Source of the DNA: DASQPA01 sp963757335
GTDB taxonomy: Bacteria > Acidobacteriota > Thermoanaerobaculia > Multivoradales > UBA5704
Direction of reading: 5' to 3'
Assembly (NCBI GenBank): GCA_963757335.1
Contig: CAVWRJ010000025.1
Coordinates: 310,001-374,000 of the forward strand
DNA: 64,000 nt
The notes under the pieces are model-generated. The model saw only the letters and a program-made list of their open reading frames with translations, made no database searches and was not told where the DNA came from. Both the position numbers and the translations under genes were made by a program. Shown one piece after another: positions 19,115 through 25,942 of the stretch (its first letter is position 1; the number at the start of each line of letters is the position of its first letter).

Positions 19115-20410
19115 GTGACCCTCCCGTACCGTATCCTGGAGCGCAAGCGCGCGGGTCTGCCGCTCGATCGGGCGGAGATCGGCGAGGTGGTGCGGGGGGC
19201 TGCCGACGGCTCCTGGAGCGACGCCCAGCTCGCCGCCTTCCTGATGGCCGCCGCCATCCGCGGCCTCGACGCGGAGGAGACCGCGGCGCTGACCCTCGGC
19301 ATGCTGGAGTCGGGGGAGCGCTGGCAGCTCGCGGCGGAGGTTCCCCACCTCTGCGACAAGCACTCGACCGGCGGGGTGGGCGACAAGATCTCGCTCACCC
19401 TGGGGCCCCTCCTCGCGAGCTGCGGCCTGCCTGTCGTCATGCTCGTCGGCCGCGCCCTCGGCCACACCGGCGGCACCGCCGACAAGCTCGAGAGCATCCC
19501 CGGGATCGGTCTGGAGCTCGACCGCGGACGCTGCCTCTCCCTCCTTACCCGCTGCGGCCTGGCGATCGGCGTCGCCACCTCCGGCATCGCGCCCGCCGAC
19601 CGCAAGCTCTACGCTCTCCGCGACGGCACCGCCACCATCGACTCGCTGCCCCTCATCACCGGCAGCATCCTGTCGAAGAAGCTCGCCACCGGGGCGGCCG
19701 CCCTGGTCTTCGACGTCAAAACCGGCAACGGCGCCTTCCTGCCGGAGCCGGACGAGGCCCGGCAGCTGGCCCGGATGCTCGTCGACACGGCGCGGGGCCT
19801 GGGCGTTGCGGCGTCGGCTCTCCTCACCGACATGAGCCAACCGCTCGGGGAGTGGGTGGGGCACGCGGCCGAGGTCCGCGAGGCGCTCGCCTGCCTGGCG
19901 GGGGAGGGGCCGGAGGAGACCACCGAGCTCACCCTGGTGCTCGCCGAGGAGGTCTCGCGCCTGGCGGGCCAGCCCCTCGGCCGTGCCGAGCTTTCAGCGG
20001 CCCTGGTCTCCGGCCGGGCGCGCCGGCGTTTTTTCGAGTGGGCGGAGCTGGCCGGGGCGGATCCGGGCTGGCTCGCCGAGCCGCGTCTCCCTCTCGCCCC
20101 GGTCGAACGGCCCCTCCGCGCCGAGCGGGACGGCCGGCTGGCTGGAGTCGACACCCGGCAGCTCGGGCTGCTGCTCATCGAGGCCGGGGCGGGGAGGATC
20201 CGGCCGGGGGCGAAGATCGATCCCGGCGTCGCGCTTCGCTACCTCACCCGGCTCGGCCGTGAGGTGTCGGCGGGAGAGGAGCTGGCGCGGCTCTACCTGC
20301 GGCGGGAGGACGAGGCGCTCGCGGCCCGCTTCGCCGCCTGCTTCACGGTAGCGGACGAGGCAGCGTCGGCGTCGGCGCCGCCGCCGCTCGTCCGCGAGCG
20401 CGTTCTCTAG
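19115..20410 (+). CDS. deoA: Pyrimidine-nucleoside (thymidine) phosphorylase
   Basis: Cleaves thymidine or uridine with phosphate to base plus (deoxy)ribose-1-phosphate in the nucleoside salvage pathway. The signature phosphate-binding CDKHSTGGVGDK and the downstream GHTGGTADKLESIPG are intact, as is KTGNGAF. About 431 residues is normal for the family. The GTG at 19115 is preferred, 22 nt after the TPR gene, because it gives the usual N-terminus (LPYRILERKRAGLPL). Substrate range (thymidine only, or all pyrimidine nucleosides as in Pdp) cannot be set by eye. Confidence 0.92.
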   Translation: MTLPYRILERKRAGLPLDRAEIGEVVRGAADGSWSDAQLAAFLMAAAIRGLDAEETAALTLGMLESGERWQLAAEVPHLCDKHSTGGVGDKISLTLGPLLASCGLPVVMLVGRALGHTGGTADKLESIPGIGLELDRGRCLSLLTRCGLAIGVATSGIAPADRKLYALRDGTATIDSLPLITGSILSKKLATGAAALVFDVKTGNGAFLPEPDEARQLARMLVDTARGLGVAASALLTDMSQPLGEWVGHAAEVREALACLAGEGPEETTELTLVLAEEVSRLAGQPLGRAELSAALVSGRARRRFFEWAELAGADPGWLAEPRLPLAPVERPLRAERDGRLAGVDTRQLGLLLIEAGAGRIRPGAKIDPGVALRYLTRLGREVSAGEELARLYLRREDEALAARFAACFTVADEAASASAPPPLVRERVL

Positions 20411-21564
20411 AAGGTGCTCTGGCCGAAGCTGGCGGCGAGGACCGCCAGGTCCTGACCGTCGATCGAGCCGTCGCCGTTGAAGTCGGCGGCCAGATTGAAA
20501 TTGTCGTTGAAGCGGCGGGCGCCGAAGGCGAGGGCGAGGATCACCAGGTCCTGGCCGTCCACCCGGCCGTCCCGGTTGAGATCCGCCGGCAGGAAGGTGG
20601 TTCCGTTGATCTGGAACCGGGTGACCGGCCGGTTGAGGACGTTCGGCGGGTTGGCCTTGTCCTTCGACCGGAGACTCACGGTGACCACGCCGGCGAGCGG
20701 CGCCGGGGGCTGGTAGTTGATCTGGAGCGCCTTGTCGTTGCCGGTGAGCGGCGTATCGACGTCGAGGCCGTTGATCACCAGCTTGGTGTTGGCGAGATCG
20801 ATCCCCGTCCCGAAGTCGTAGAGGGTGATGTGGATCGGCGCCGCGGCCGGCACGTTGAGCGCGCCGTCCGGGGGCTCGACGTCGCCGGTCACCGGGGGCA
20901 CGGCGTCGACCCCCGTCAGGGCGTCGGCGAAGACCCGCGCCAGCCGATCGTAGCCCTTGCCGTTGGGATGGAGCTTGTCCTCGCCGCCCAGATAGTCCTG
21001 AGTGAAGACGTTCGGCGTCTCGTAGAGGAAGACCTCGAAGGGATCGACGAGCTTCCGCTGGTTGACGTTGGCGAGCTCGCGGATCAACCCGGCGAGGACC
21101 GCGGTGACCTGGTTGGTGCCGTCGGTGTTGGCGGCCGGCTCGCGAGGGATGATGGTCACGTGGACGGTCGAGACGCCGGCGCTCGCGGCCCGCTGGGCGA
21201 TCTGGTCGAGGTTGAAGGCGATCGTCTCCGGCGAGAGCTTGGCGTTGACGTCGTTCGTCCCCTCCATGAGGAGGAGGGTGTCGCCGGTGGCGGCGCTCGC
21301 CAGCACCCGGTTGATCCGGGTGAGACCGCCGGCGGTGGTCTCGCCGCTCAAGCCGGCATTAATCACGACGGCGCCGCTCTGGCCGCGCGTGTTGAGGAGC
21401 GTCTGGAGCCGTGCCGGGTAGCCCCCCTGGCCCTTGGTATCGCCGAACCCCTCCGTGATGCTGTCGCCGAAGGCGATGTAGCGCTGTGCCGCGGCAGGCC
21501 GGGGGAGGAGGGCCGCCGGAGCGAGAACGCCACAGAGGGCGAGGAGGGCGAGGCGGCGGCTCAT
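20407..21564 (-). CDS. Secreted SGNH/GDSL esterase with dockerin-like C-terminus
   Basis: An N-terminal signal peptide (ALLALCGVLAPAALL, cleavage near AAAQ) is followed by an SGNH hydrolase domain: block I FGDSITEGFGD, block II INAGLSG, block III GTNDVNA and block V DKLHPNGKGY with the catalytic Asp/His. A beta-sandwich-like region follows, then two EF-hand-like dockerin repeats (DLNRDGRVDGQDL and DFNGDGSIDGQDL). It likely deacylates an extracellular ester such as a polysaccharide acetyl group. The ATG overlaps the stop of the upstream gene as ATGA, so translation is coupled. It converges tail to tail on deoA, with 4 nt of overlap. Confidence 0.88.
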   Translation of the reverse strand: MSRRLALLALCGVLAPAALLPRPAAAQRYIAFGDSITEGFGDTKGQGGYPARLQTLLNTRGQSGAVVINAGLSGETTAGGLTRINRVLASAATGDTLLLMEGTNDVNAKLSPETIAFNLDQIAQRAASAGVSTVHVTIIPREPAANTDGTNQVTAVLAGLIRELANVNQRKLVDPFEVFLYETPNVFTQDYLGGEDKLHPNGKGYDRLARVFADALTGVDAVPPVTGDVEPPDGALNVPAAAPIHITLYDFGTGIDLANTKLVINGLDVDTPLTGNDKALQINYQPPAPLAGVVTVSLRSKDKANPPNVLNRPVTRFQINGTTFLPADLNRDGRVDGQDLVILALAFGARRFNDNFNLAADFNGDGSIDGQDLAVLAASFGQSTF

Positions 21565-22604
21565 GGGCGCACCCAGGAGGCGGCGCGCTCCTCGCCCGTC
21601 GCCGGCCAGCGGAGGCTCACTCCCGAGTCCGGAGCGGCTTCGACGGCCTGGACGACCGGTTGATCGCGGTTGGCGGTCGCGACCCTGGCGCTGCGGCCGG
21701 TCCTGCCCGCGCTGTCGACCTCGGCCACCGCCCAGCCGCGCGGTGCGGCGGTCTGGTAGAGGAGCCAGGCCCCGTTCCCCGCCCCCGTTTTGGCCTGAAA
21801 GGCGGGGAAGAGCGAGCCCGAGGGGGCCGCGGCGATCGGCTTGCCCCACCGGCCGGCATGGAAGCGGGCGGTGACCACCTGGTAGCCGCTGCCGTCGAAG
21901 CGGCTCCAGGCGAGAAGGGCGCCGTCGGCGGTCGCGGTCAGGGCCGGGGTGACGTCCGGCACGTCGTTGTCCGCCGTCACCCGCCGCGGAGCGCTCCAGC
22001 TGCCGTCGGTCGCCTGCCGGCTCCAGACGATCTCGTCGTCGTGGCCGTCGAAGGCGCTCCAGGCGAGGAGGGTGGTGCCGTCGGCGAGGCGGGCGGCGGT
22101 CAGGGCGAGCTGGCTCCCCGGCCCGGGGGCCGCGATCGTCCGCGGCGCCTCCCAGGCGGTGCCGTTCCAGCGCGCGTAGCGAACCGCGAGGGAGCGCGCG
22201 CCGTCCCCCTCCAGCCAGACCAGGCCGCTCAGGCGACCGTCCTCGACGAGAGGGAGAGGCTCGCGGCGCAGGGGAGTGCTGGCTGGGAGGGCCGGGGGGG
22301 CGGGGAGGGCCGTCGCCGTCGCTCCCTCGCCGGTCAGGACGACGATCTCCCCCTGGCGGAGAGCGGTCACCACCCAGCCATGCTCGCCGAGCGCCGCGGC
22401 ATTGGCCGGTTCGGCACCGGCGGGGAGCGCCGGGGTGACCCGCTCGCCGGAGGCGAGCTCCAGGCGGGCGGCATTGGCGGCGTTGCCGGCATGGAAGATC
22501 GCCGGCTGCCGGGTTTCGCCAGCCGCGGGGCTGGCGCTCGCCGCGGTGAGGGCAAGCAGCAGCAGAAGAGACGACTGGAAGGCCCGAGCCCGGAGTGCAC
22601 GCAT
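21561..22604 (-). CDS. Secreted beta-propeller-like protein of unknown function
   Basis: Protein of 347 residues with a signal peptide (SSLLLLLALTAASASPAAG). The mature part has repeated units in which a W-x-G or R-W-x-G strand pair is followed by AP or P residues (RWNGTAWEAPR, ATDGSWSAPR, HAGRWGKPI), as in sialidase/BNR-type propellers. No catalytic motif is recognised. It is translationally coupled to the downstream SGNH esterase, suggesting a joint extracellular role. Confidence 0.75.
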   Translation of the reverse strand: MRALRARAFQSSLLLLLALTAASASPAAGETRQPAIFHAGNAANAARLELASGERVTPALPAGAEPANAAALGEHGWVVTALRQGEIVVLTGEGATATALPAPPALPASTPLRREPLPLVEDGRLSGLVWLEGDGARSLAVRYARWNGTAWEAPRTIAAPGPGSQLALTAARLADGTTLLAWSAFDGHDDEIVWSRQATDGSWSAPRRVTADNDVPDVTPALTATADGALLAWSRFDGSGYQVVTARFHAGRWGKPIAAAPSGSLFPAFQAKTGAGNGAWLLYQTAAPRGWAVAEVDSAGRTGRSARVATANRDQPVVQAVEAAPDSGVSLRWPATGEERAASWVRP

Positions 22605-22679
22605 AGCGGCGAATCCTACGGCGAGCTTCCCCTGTGAGTCAACGTGAGTCGGGTCCTAGTGATCTCGCTCTGGAGCTCC

Positions 22680-23105
22680 TGGAGCCCATGGCGGGTCTTC
22701 CGGATGCCGTCAGGGACCTCCTGGAGGCCGTGGAGCGTCCGCCGGACGCCGTGAAAGACCTCCCCGATCCCGCGGCGAGCCCTCCGGATGCCGTTGGGTA
22801 CGTCCCGGACACCGTTGGGGAGCTTCCGGACGCGCGAGAAGTCTTCCCGAACCCGTCGAAAGTCCTCGGGAACTCGTTGGAAGTCCTCTAAAATCCATGG
22901 AAAGTCGTTTAAAACTCGTGGGAAGTCTTCCAGATCCCGTGGAAAGTCTCTAAAGAGTCGTGGAAAGTCTTCCGGAACCGATGGAAAGTCACTTAAAACC
23001 CGTGGAAAGTCACTTAAAAGTCGTGGGAAGTCTTCAAAAACTCGTCCAAAGTCTTCCGAAACCCGTCCGGGAGCTTCAAAAACCCGTGGAAAGTCACTTC
23101 CCGAG
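22680..23105. repeat. Degenerate 21-bp tandem array, locus 1
   Basis: About 20 consecutive units of 21 bp fill the gap between tRNA-Leu and the beta-propeller gene. On the minus strand well-preserved units resemble GACTTTCCACGGGTTTTAAGT and diverge toward the left into GC-rich units with GACGGCATCCGG. One open frame gives heptads such as EDFPRVL and EVPDGIR on the minus strand, and GKSSKTR-type heptads on the plus strand. No unique spacers are present, so this is not CRISPR. Confidence 0.88.
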
Positions 23106-23173
23106 CCTTCAGCTCGCGCCGCCTGCCGCGTAGCCCTGCTCGATGTTGGAAACTGAGGGATCGGGGAGGAGGC

Positions 23174-23259
23174 TGGTACCGGAGGCGGGAGTCGAACCCG
23201 CAAGCCCGTGAGGGCGGTGGATTTTGAGTCCACTGCGTCTGCCATTCCGCCACTCCGGC
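23174..23259 (-). tRNA. tRNA-Leu (anticodon CAA)
   Basis: Read on the minus strand, the acceptor arm GCCGGAG pairs with CTCCGGT (first pair G-U), followed by A and an encoded CCA. The anticodon loop CTCAAAA is closed by a GTGGA/TCCAC stem and gives CAA, decoding TTG. A long variable arm (CCGCCCTCACGGGC region) and the T-loop GGTTCGACTCC support Leu. Length is 86 nt. Confidence 0.97.
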
Positions 23260-23271
23260 GTGTAGGGGGGA

Positions 23272-23300
23272 ATCCTAGGGACCTTGCCGAGCCGTGTCAA
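23272..23300 (-). promoter_or_regulatory. Promoter of tRNA-Leu
   Basis: On the minus strand TTGACA (23295-23300) and TAGGAT (23272-23277) are separated by 17 bp, ending 12 bp before the tRNA 5' end. Confidence 0.8.
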
Positions 23301-23407
23301 CGACCCGCGGCTGCCCTGAGGACGCCTCTAGGACCCCTCACGGATGCCCCGGAGCATCGAAATGTCCTCTCCGGAGGTCATTCCAGCGGCTCCGGTGACC
23401 TCACCTG

Positions 23408-23437
23408 TTGACGTACCCCCTACCCATGGTGTATAAA
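23408..23437 (+). promoter_or_regulatory. Promoter of carD
   Basis: TTGACG (23408-23413) and TATAAA (23432-23437) with an 18-bp spacer, predicting a 5' leader of about 75 nt before the GTG at 23520. Confidence 0.7.
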
Positions 23438-23519
23438 TGACATGCGTAAGCGTAAGTCCTTCAGTGACTTACTTGTCCTAGCTCCACCATCTTGTTTCAA
23501 ATCAAAGGGAGTCGGGAAC

Positions 23520-24032
23520 GTGACATTCAAAGTCGGCCAGAAGCTTGTTTACCCGAACCACGGGGTTACCGTAGTTGAAAATATCGGCGCGGACAGCATC
23601 GACGGGAATGAGCAGACCTACTACCATCTGCGCCTGCTCTCCAACAACTCGAAGGTGATGGTGCCGAAGGCGAACCTCGAGCTGGTGGGTCTCCGCCCCC
23701 TCTGCCAGACCCGGGAGGTCCGGGCCCTCTTCGAGATCCTCGAGGATGGCAACATCGATACGTACAAGGACTGGAAGGGCCGCTACAAGCAGAACCTCGA
23801 CAAGATGAAGACGGGGCGGCTGACGGAGGTGGCGGAGGTGCTCAAGAACCTGCGCCTGGTCAGCCAGCGCAAGAGCCTGTCGTTCCGCGAGAAGAAGATG
23901 TACGAGCGGGCCAAGTACTTCATCGTCAGCGAAGTGGCGCACGTCAAGGACATCAACGAGCGCGAGGCCGAGGACTTGGTCGAGCGGTCGCTCACGTCCA
24001 GCCTGGAGAAGCGCACCAAGGCTGCGAGCTAA
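23520..24032 (+). CDS. carD: CarD-family transcription regulator
   Basis: Binds RNA polymerase beta subunit through its N-terminal RID/Tudor-like domain and stabilises open promoter complexes. That domain is seen as FKVGQKLVYPNHGVTVVE and the following YYHLRLLSNNSKVMVP; the rest is the helical DNA-contacting domain (REKKMYERAKYFIVSEVA). The GTG at 23520, with AAAGGGAG at 23504-23511, gives the canonical N-terminus; an upstream in-frame start at 23442 would add 26 unlikely residues. 170 residues is normal. It has its own promoter and a strong hairpin behind it, so it is probably monocistronic. Confidence 0.92.
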   Translation: MTFKVGQKLVYPNHGVTVVENIGADSIDGNEQTYYHLRLLSNNSKVMVPKANLELVGLRPLCQTREVRALFEILEDGNIDTYKDWKGRYKQNLDKMKTGRLTEVAEVLKNLRLVSQRKSLSFREKKMYERAKYFIVSEVAHVKDINEREAEDLVERSLTSSLEKRTKAAS

Positions 24033-24072
24033 CCTAAAGCCGCCAGCCAAAAAGACCTTGTACCTGCTTTTG

Positions 24073-24117
24073 GAGGACTCGAAAGGCCGCTCACCCCGAG
24101 CGGCCTTTCGAGTCCTC
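24073..24117 (+). terminator. Strong hairpin after carD (19-bp perfect stem)
   Basis: Arms 24073-24091 and 24099-24117 are perfectly complementary with a 7-nt loop (contains GAAAGGCCGCT and its complement). There is no clear T run, so it may act as a terminator or as a 3'-end stabiliser. Confidence 0.75.
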
Positions 24118-24147
24118 GGACGGTCCGCGGCTGCTAGAATCCTCCCT

Positions 24148-24891
24148 ATGATCTCCCGGCATGTCGGTCGAGCGCTCGCCATTCTCCTTCTCTTGGTTTC
24201 CCTGGTTCCTACCGCCGCGCGGTCGCAGCCGCCGACCTCGCAGGAGTCCCGTACGCTCGCCGAGGCCGAGATCCGGCTCGAACGCCGGCTGCTCGCCCGC
24301 GACCTCGCCGCCTACTCGCAGGCCCGGGGGGTCGAGCAGCGCGAGCGGGGGCGGTTCGACGCCGCCGCCGGCCGGCTCGACCAGATCCTGACCAGCGGCA
24401 ACCTGACGATCGCCGGCTTCGAGGGGCTGGAGAACGAGGTGCGGGCCGCCGCCGACAGCTCGCGGAGCGCCAGCGAGCGGGTGGCGGAGCTCAGGCAGCG
24501 GGCGGGGGAGCGGCTGCGGCGGATCGGCGCCCTCCAGGAGGACCTCGCCGGGCGGCCGGCCAGCCATGACCCGGTGAGCGGGCGGTGGCGGGTGCGGCTC
24601 GGCCCCTCCGACCGGCCGGGGATCTTCGATCTCCGCCTGCGCGGCACCCTGGTGTCGGGGCAGTACCTGCTCGACGGCGGCCCGTCCGGATCGCTCAGCG
24701 GCACCTATGTGGATGGCACTCTCATTCTTCGGCGGGTGGACTCCCGGGCCGGCTTCGACGTCACCTACACCGGCACTGTCGACCCCGCCTCCGGCCGCGT
24801 CAGCGGCAGCTGGCAGGGGACGGAGCTCGCGAACGGAAGTCCCTCGTCGGGCGGCTGGACCGGCGCCCGGCAGGCAACGGCGGAACCCTAG
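24148..24891 (+). CDS. Exported coiled-coil protein of unknown function
   Basis: Protein of 247 residues with a signal peptide (ALAILLLLVSLVPTAARS). A helical, charged stretch (about 30-135, AEAEIRLERRLLARDLAAY and RVAELRQRAGERLRR) likely forms a coiled coil; the C-terminal part is glycine-rich beta structure with repeats of the type SGSLSGTYVDGTL and GRVSGSWQGTEL. TAGAAT at 24135-24140 lies 7 nt before the ATG, compatible with a very short leader. No family is recognised. It is followed closely by a TPR protein. Confidence 0.72.
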   Translation: MISRHVGRALAILLLLVSLVPTAARSQPPTSQESRTLAEAEIRLERRLLARDLAAYSQARGVEQRERGRFDAAAGRLDQILTSGNLTIAGFEGLENEVRAAADSSRSASERVAELRQRAGERLRRIGALQEDLAGRPASHDPVSGRWRVRLGPSDRPGIFDLRLRGTLVSGQYLLDGGPSGSLSGTYVDGTLILRRVDSRAGFDVTYTGTVDPASGRVSGSWQGTELANGSPSSGGWTGARQATAEP

Positions 24892-24899
24892 GAGCGTCT

Positions 24900-25625
24900 G
24901 TGAACAAGGACAATGTGCTTTTCGCCGTCATCGGCATCCTGCTCGGCTTCATCTCGGGCTACCTGCTGCACGAGGTGATGGCCTCCCGGCAGCCGCCGCG
25001 CCTGCGCCCCGGCGATATCGCGGCCAGTGCCGCCGGTGCCGCAGGGATGCCTGGCGGCGGCGCGCCGGACGGCGGGAATCCCGCCGATGCGGCCAACCCC
25101 GGCAATCTCGGCAATCCCGCCGACGCCTCGGGAGTCGCCGGCATGGGCGGTGGCCCGGTGGCCGGCGCCGGGGCAGCCGGGGGAGCCGGCGCGCCGGCGG
25201 GGGCGCCGATGGCGGCCATCCAGCAGCTCAAGGCCTACGTCGAGAAGAACCCCAACGACGCCGACGCGGTGCTGAAGCTCGCCAACGCGAACTTCGACGT
25301 CCGCCGCTGGGACCGGGCGCGGGAGCTCTACGCCCAGTACCTGAAGCTCAAGCCCGATCAGCCCGACATCCTCTCCGATCTCGGGATCACCTACCGCGAG
25401 CTGGGGCAGTACGACCAGGCGCTCGCCCAGTTCGAGAAGGCCCAGCAGCTCGCTCCCACCCACTGGCAGGCGCGCTACAACCAGGCCGTCGTCCTCGGGA
25501 TCGACCTCAAGCGCTACGACGACGCCAAGCGGGTCCTTGCCGAGATCGAGAAGCTCCAGCCCGGCAATCAGGACGTGGCGAAGCTCGCCGCCGAGGTCGA
25601 GCGCCGGCAGAAGACCGCCGCTTAG
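24900..25625 (+). CDS. Inner-membrane anchored TPR protein
   Basis: Protein of 241 residues: an N-terminal transmembrane segment (VLFAVIGILLGFISGYLL), a long Gly/Ala/Pro/Asn linker, then about three TPR units from residue 105 on (WDRARELYAQYLKLKPDQP, YDQALAQFEKAQQLAPTH). The arrangement is like cytochrome c biogenesis CcmH/NrfG-type TPR proteins, but no haem motif is present. The GTG at 24900 has AGGAG at 24891-24895 overlapping the previous stop. The linker contains a 9-bp-period repeat (25083-25127) encoding NPADAANPGNLGNPADA. Confidence 0.82.
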   Translation: MNKDNVLFAVIGILLGFISGYLLHEVMASRQPPRLRPGDIAASAAGAAGMPGGGAPDGGNPADAANPGNLGNPADASGVAGMGGGPVAGAGAAGGAGAPAGAPMAAIQQLKAYVEKNPNDADAVLKLANANFDVRRWDRARELYAQYLKLKPDQPDILSDLGITYRELGQYDQALAQFEKAQQLAPTHWQARYNQAVVLGIDLKRYDDAKRVLAEIEKLQPGNQDVAKLAAEVERRQKTAA

Positions 25626-25640
25626 GAGTATCTTTGGACG

Positions 25641-25922
25641 ATGGGCCGTATCGTCGAGCTGATCCTCCTGGGCTTCCTCCTCTGGCTGGCCTATGAGGGC
25701 CTGAAGGCCCGGGTGCGGGCCTTCTTCTCCGGCGGCTCCCCTGCCCCCCGGCCGCTCCGGCAGCCGCGGGAATCGTCGGGGAAGCCGGGGGAGACCCTAG
25801 TGCGCTGCGCCCAGTGCGGGACCCACGTCGTCAAGTCGCGCGCCCTCTCCGTCCGCGATCGGGACGACTTCTACTGCTCGGAGCGCTGCCAGTCCGCCGC
25901 GGCGCGGCAGAACCGCTCGTAG
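25641..25922 (+). CDS. Small membrane-anchored zinc-ribbon protein (PP0621-like)
   Basis: 93 residues: an N-terminal hydrophobic helix (IVELILLGFLLWLAYEGL), a basic, proline-rich linker, then a four-cysteine motif (VRCAQCGTHV and FYCSERCQ). This matches the PP0621 type of small proteins of unknown function. It begins 15 nt after the TPR gene and ends just before priA. Confidence 0.82.
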   Translation: MGRIVELILLGFLLWLAYEGLKARVRAFFSGGSPAPRPLRQPRESSGKPGETLVRCAQCGTHVVKSRALSVRDRDDFYCSERCQSAAARQNRS

Positions 25923-25942
25923 AGCTTCGCCCCGAGGTCATC

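Noticed and set aside
22616..23245. 209-residue minus-strand frame covering the 21-bp array
   Set aside because: It begins inside the tRNA-Leu gene and has no other usual start; kept as a repeat, with the coding question raised as a finding.
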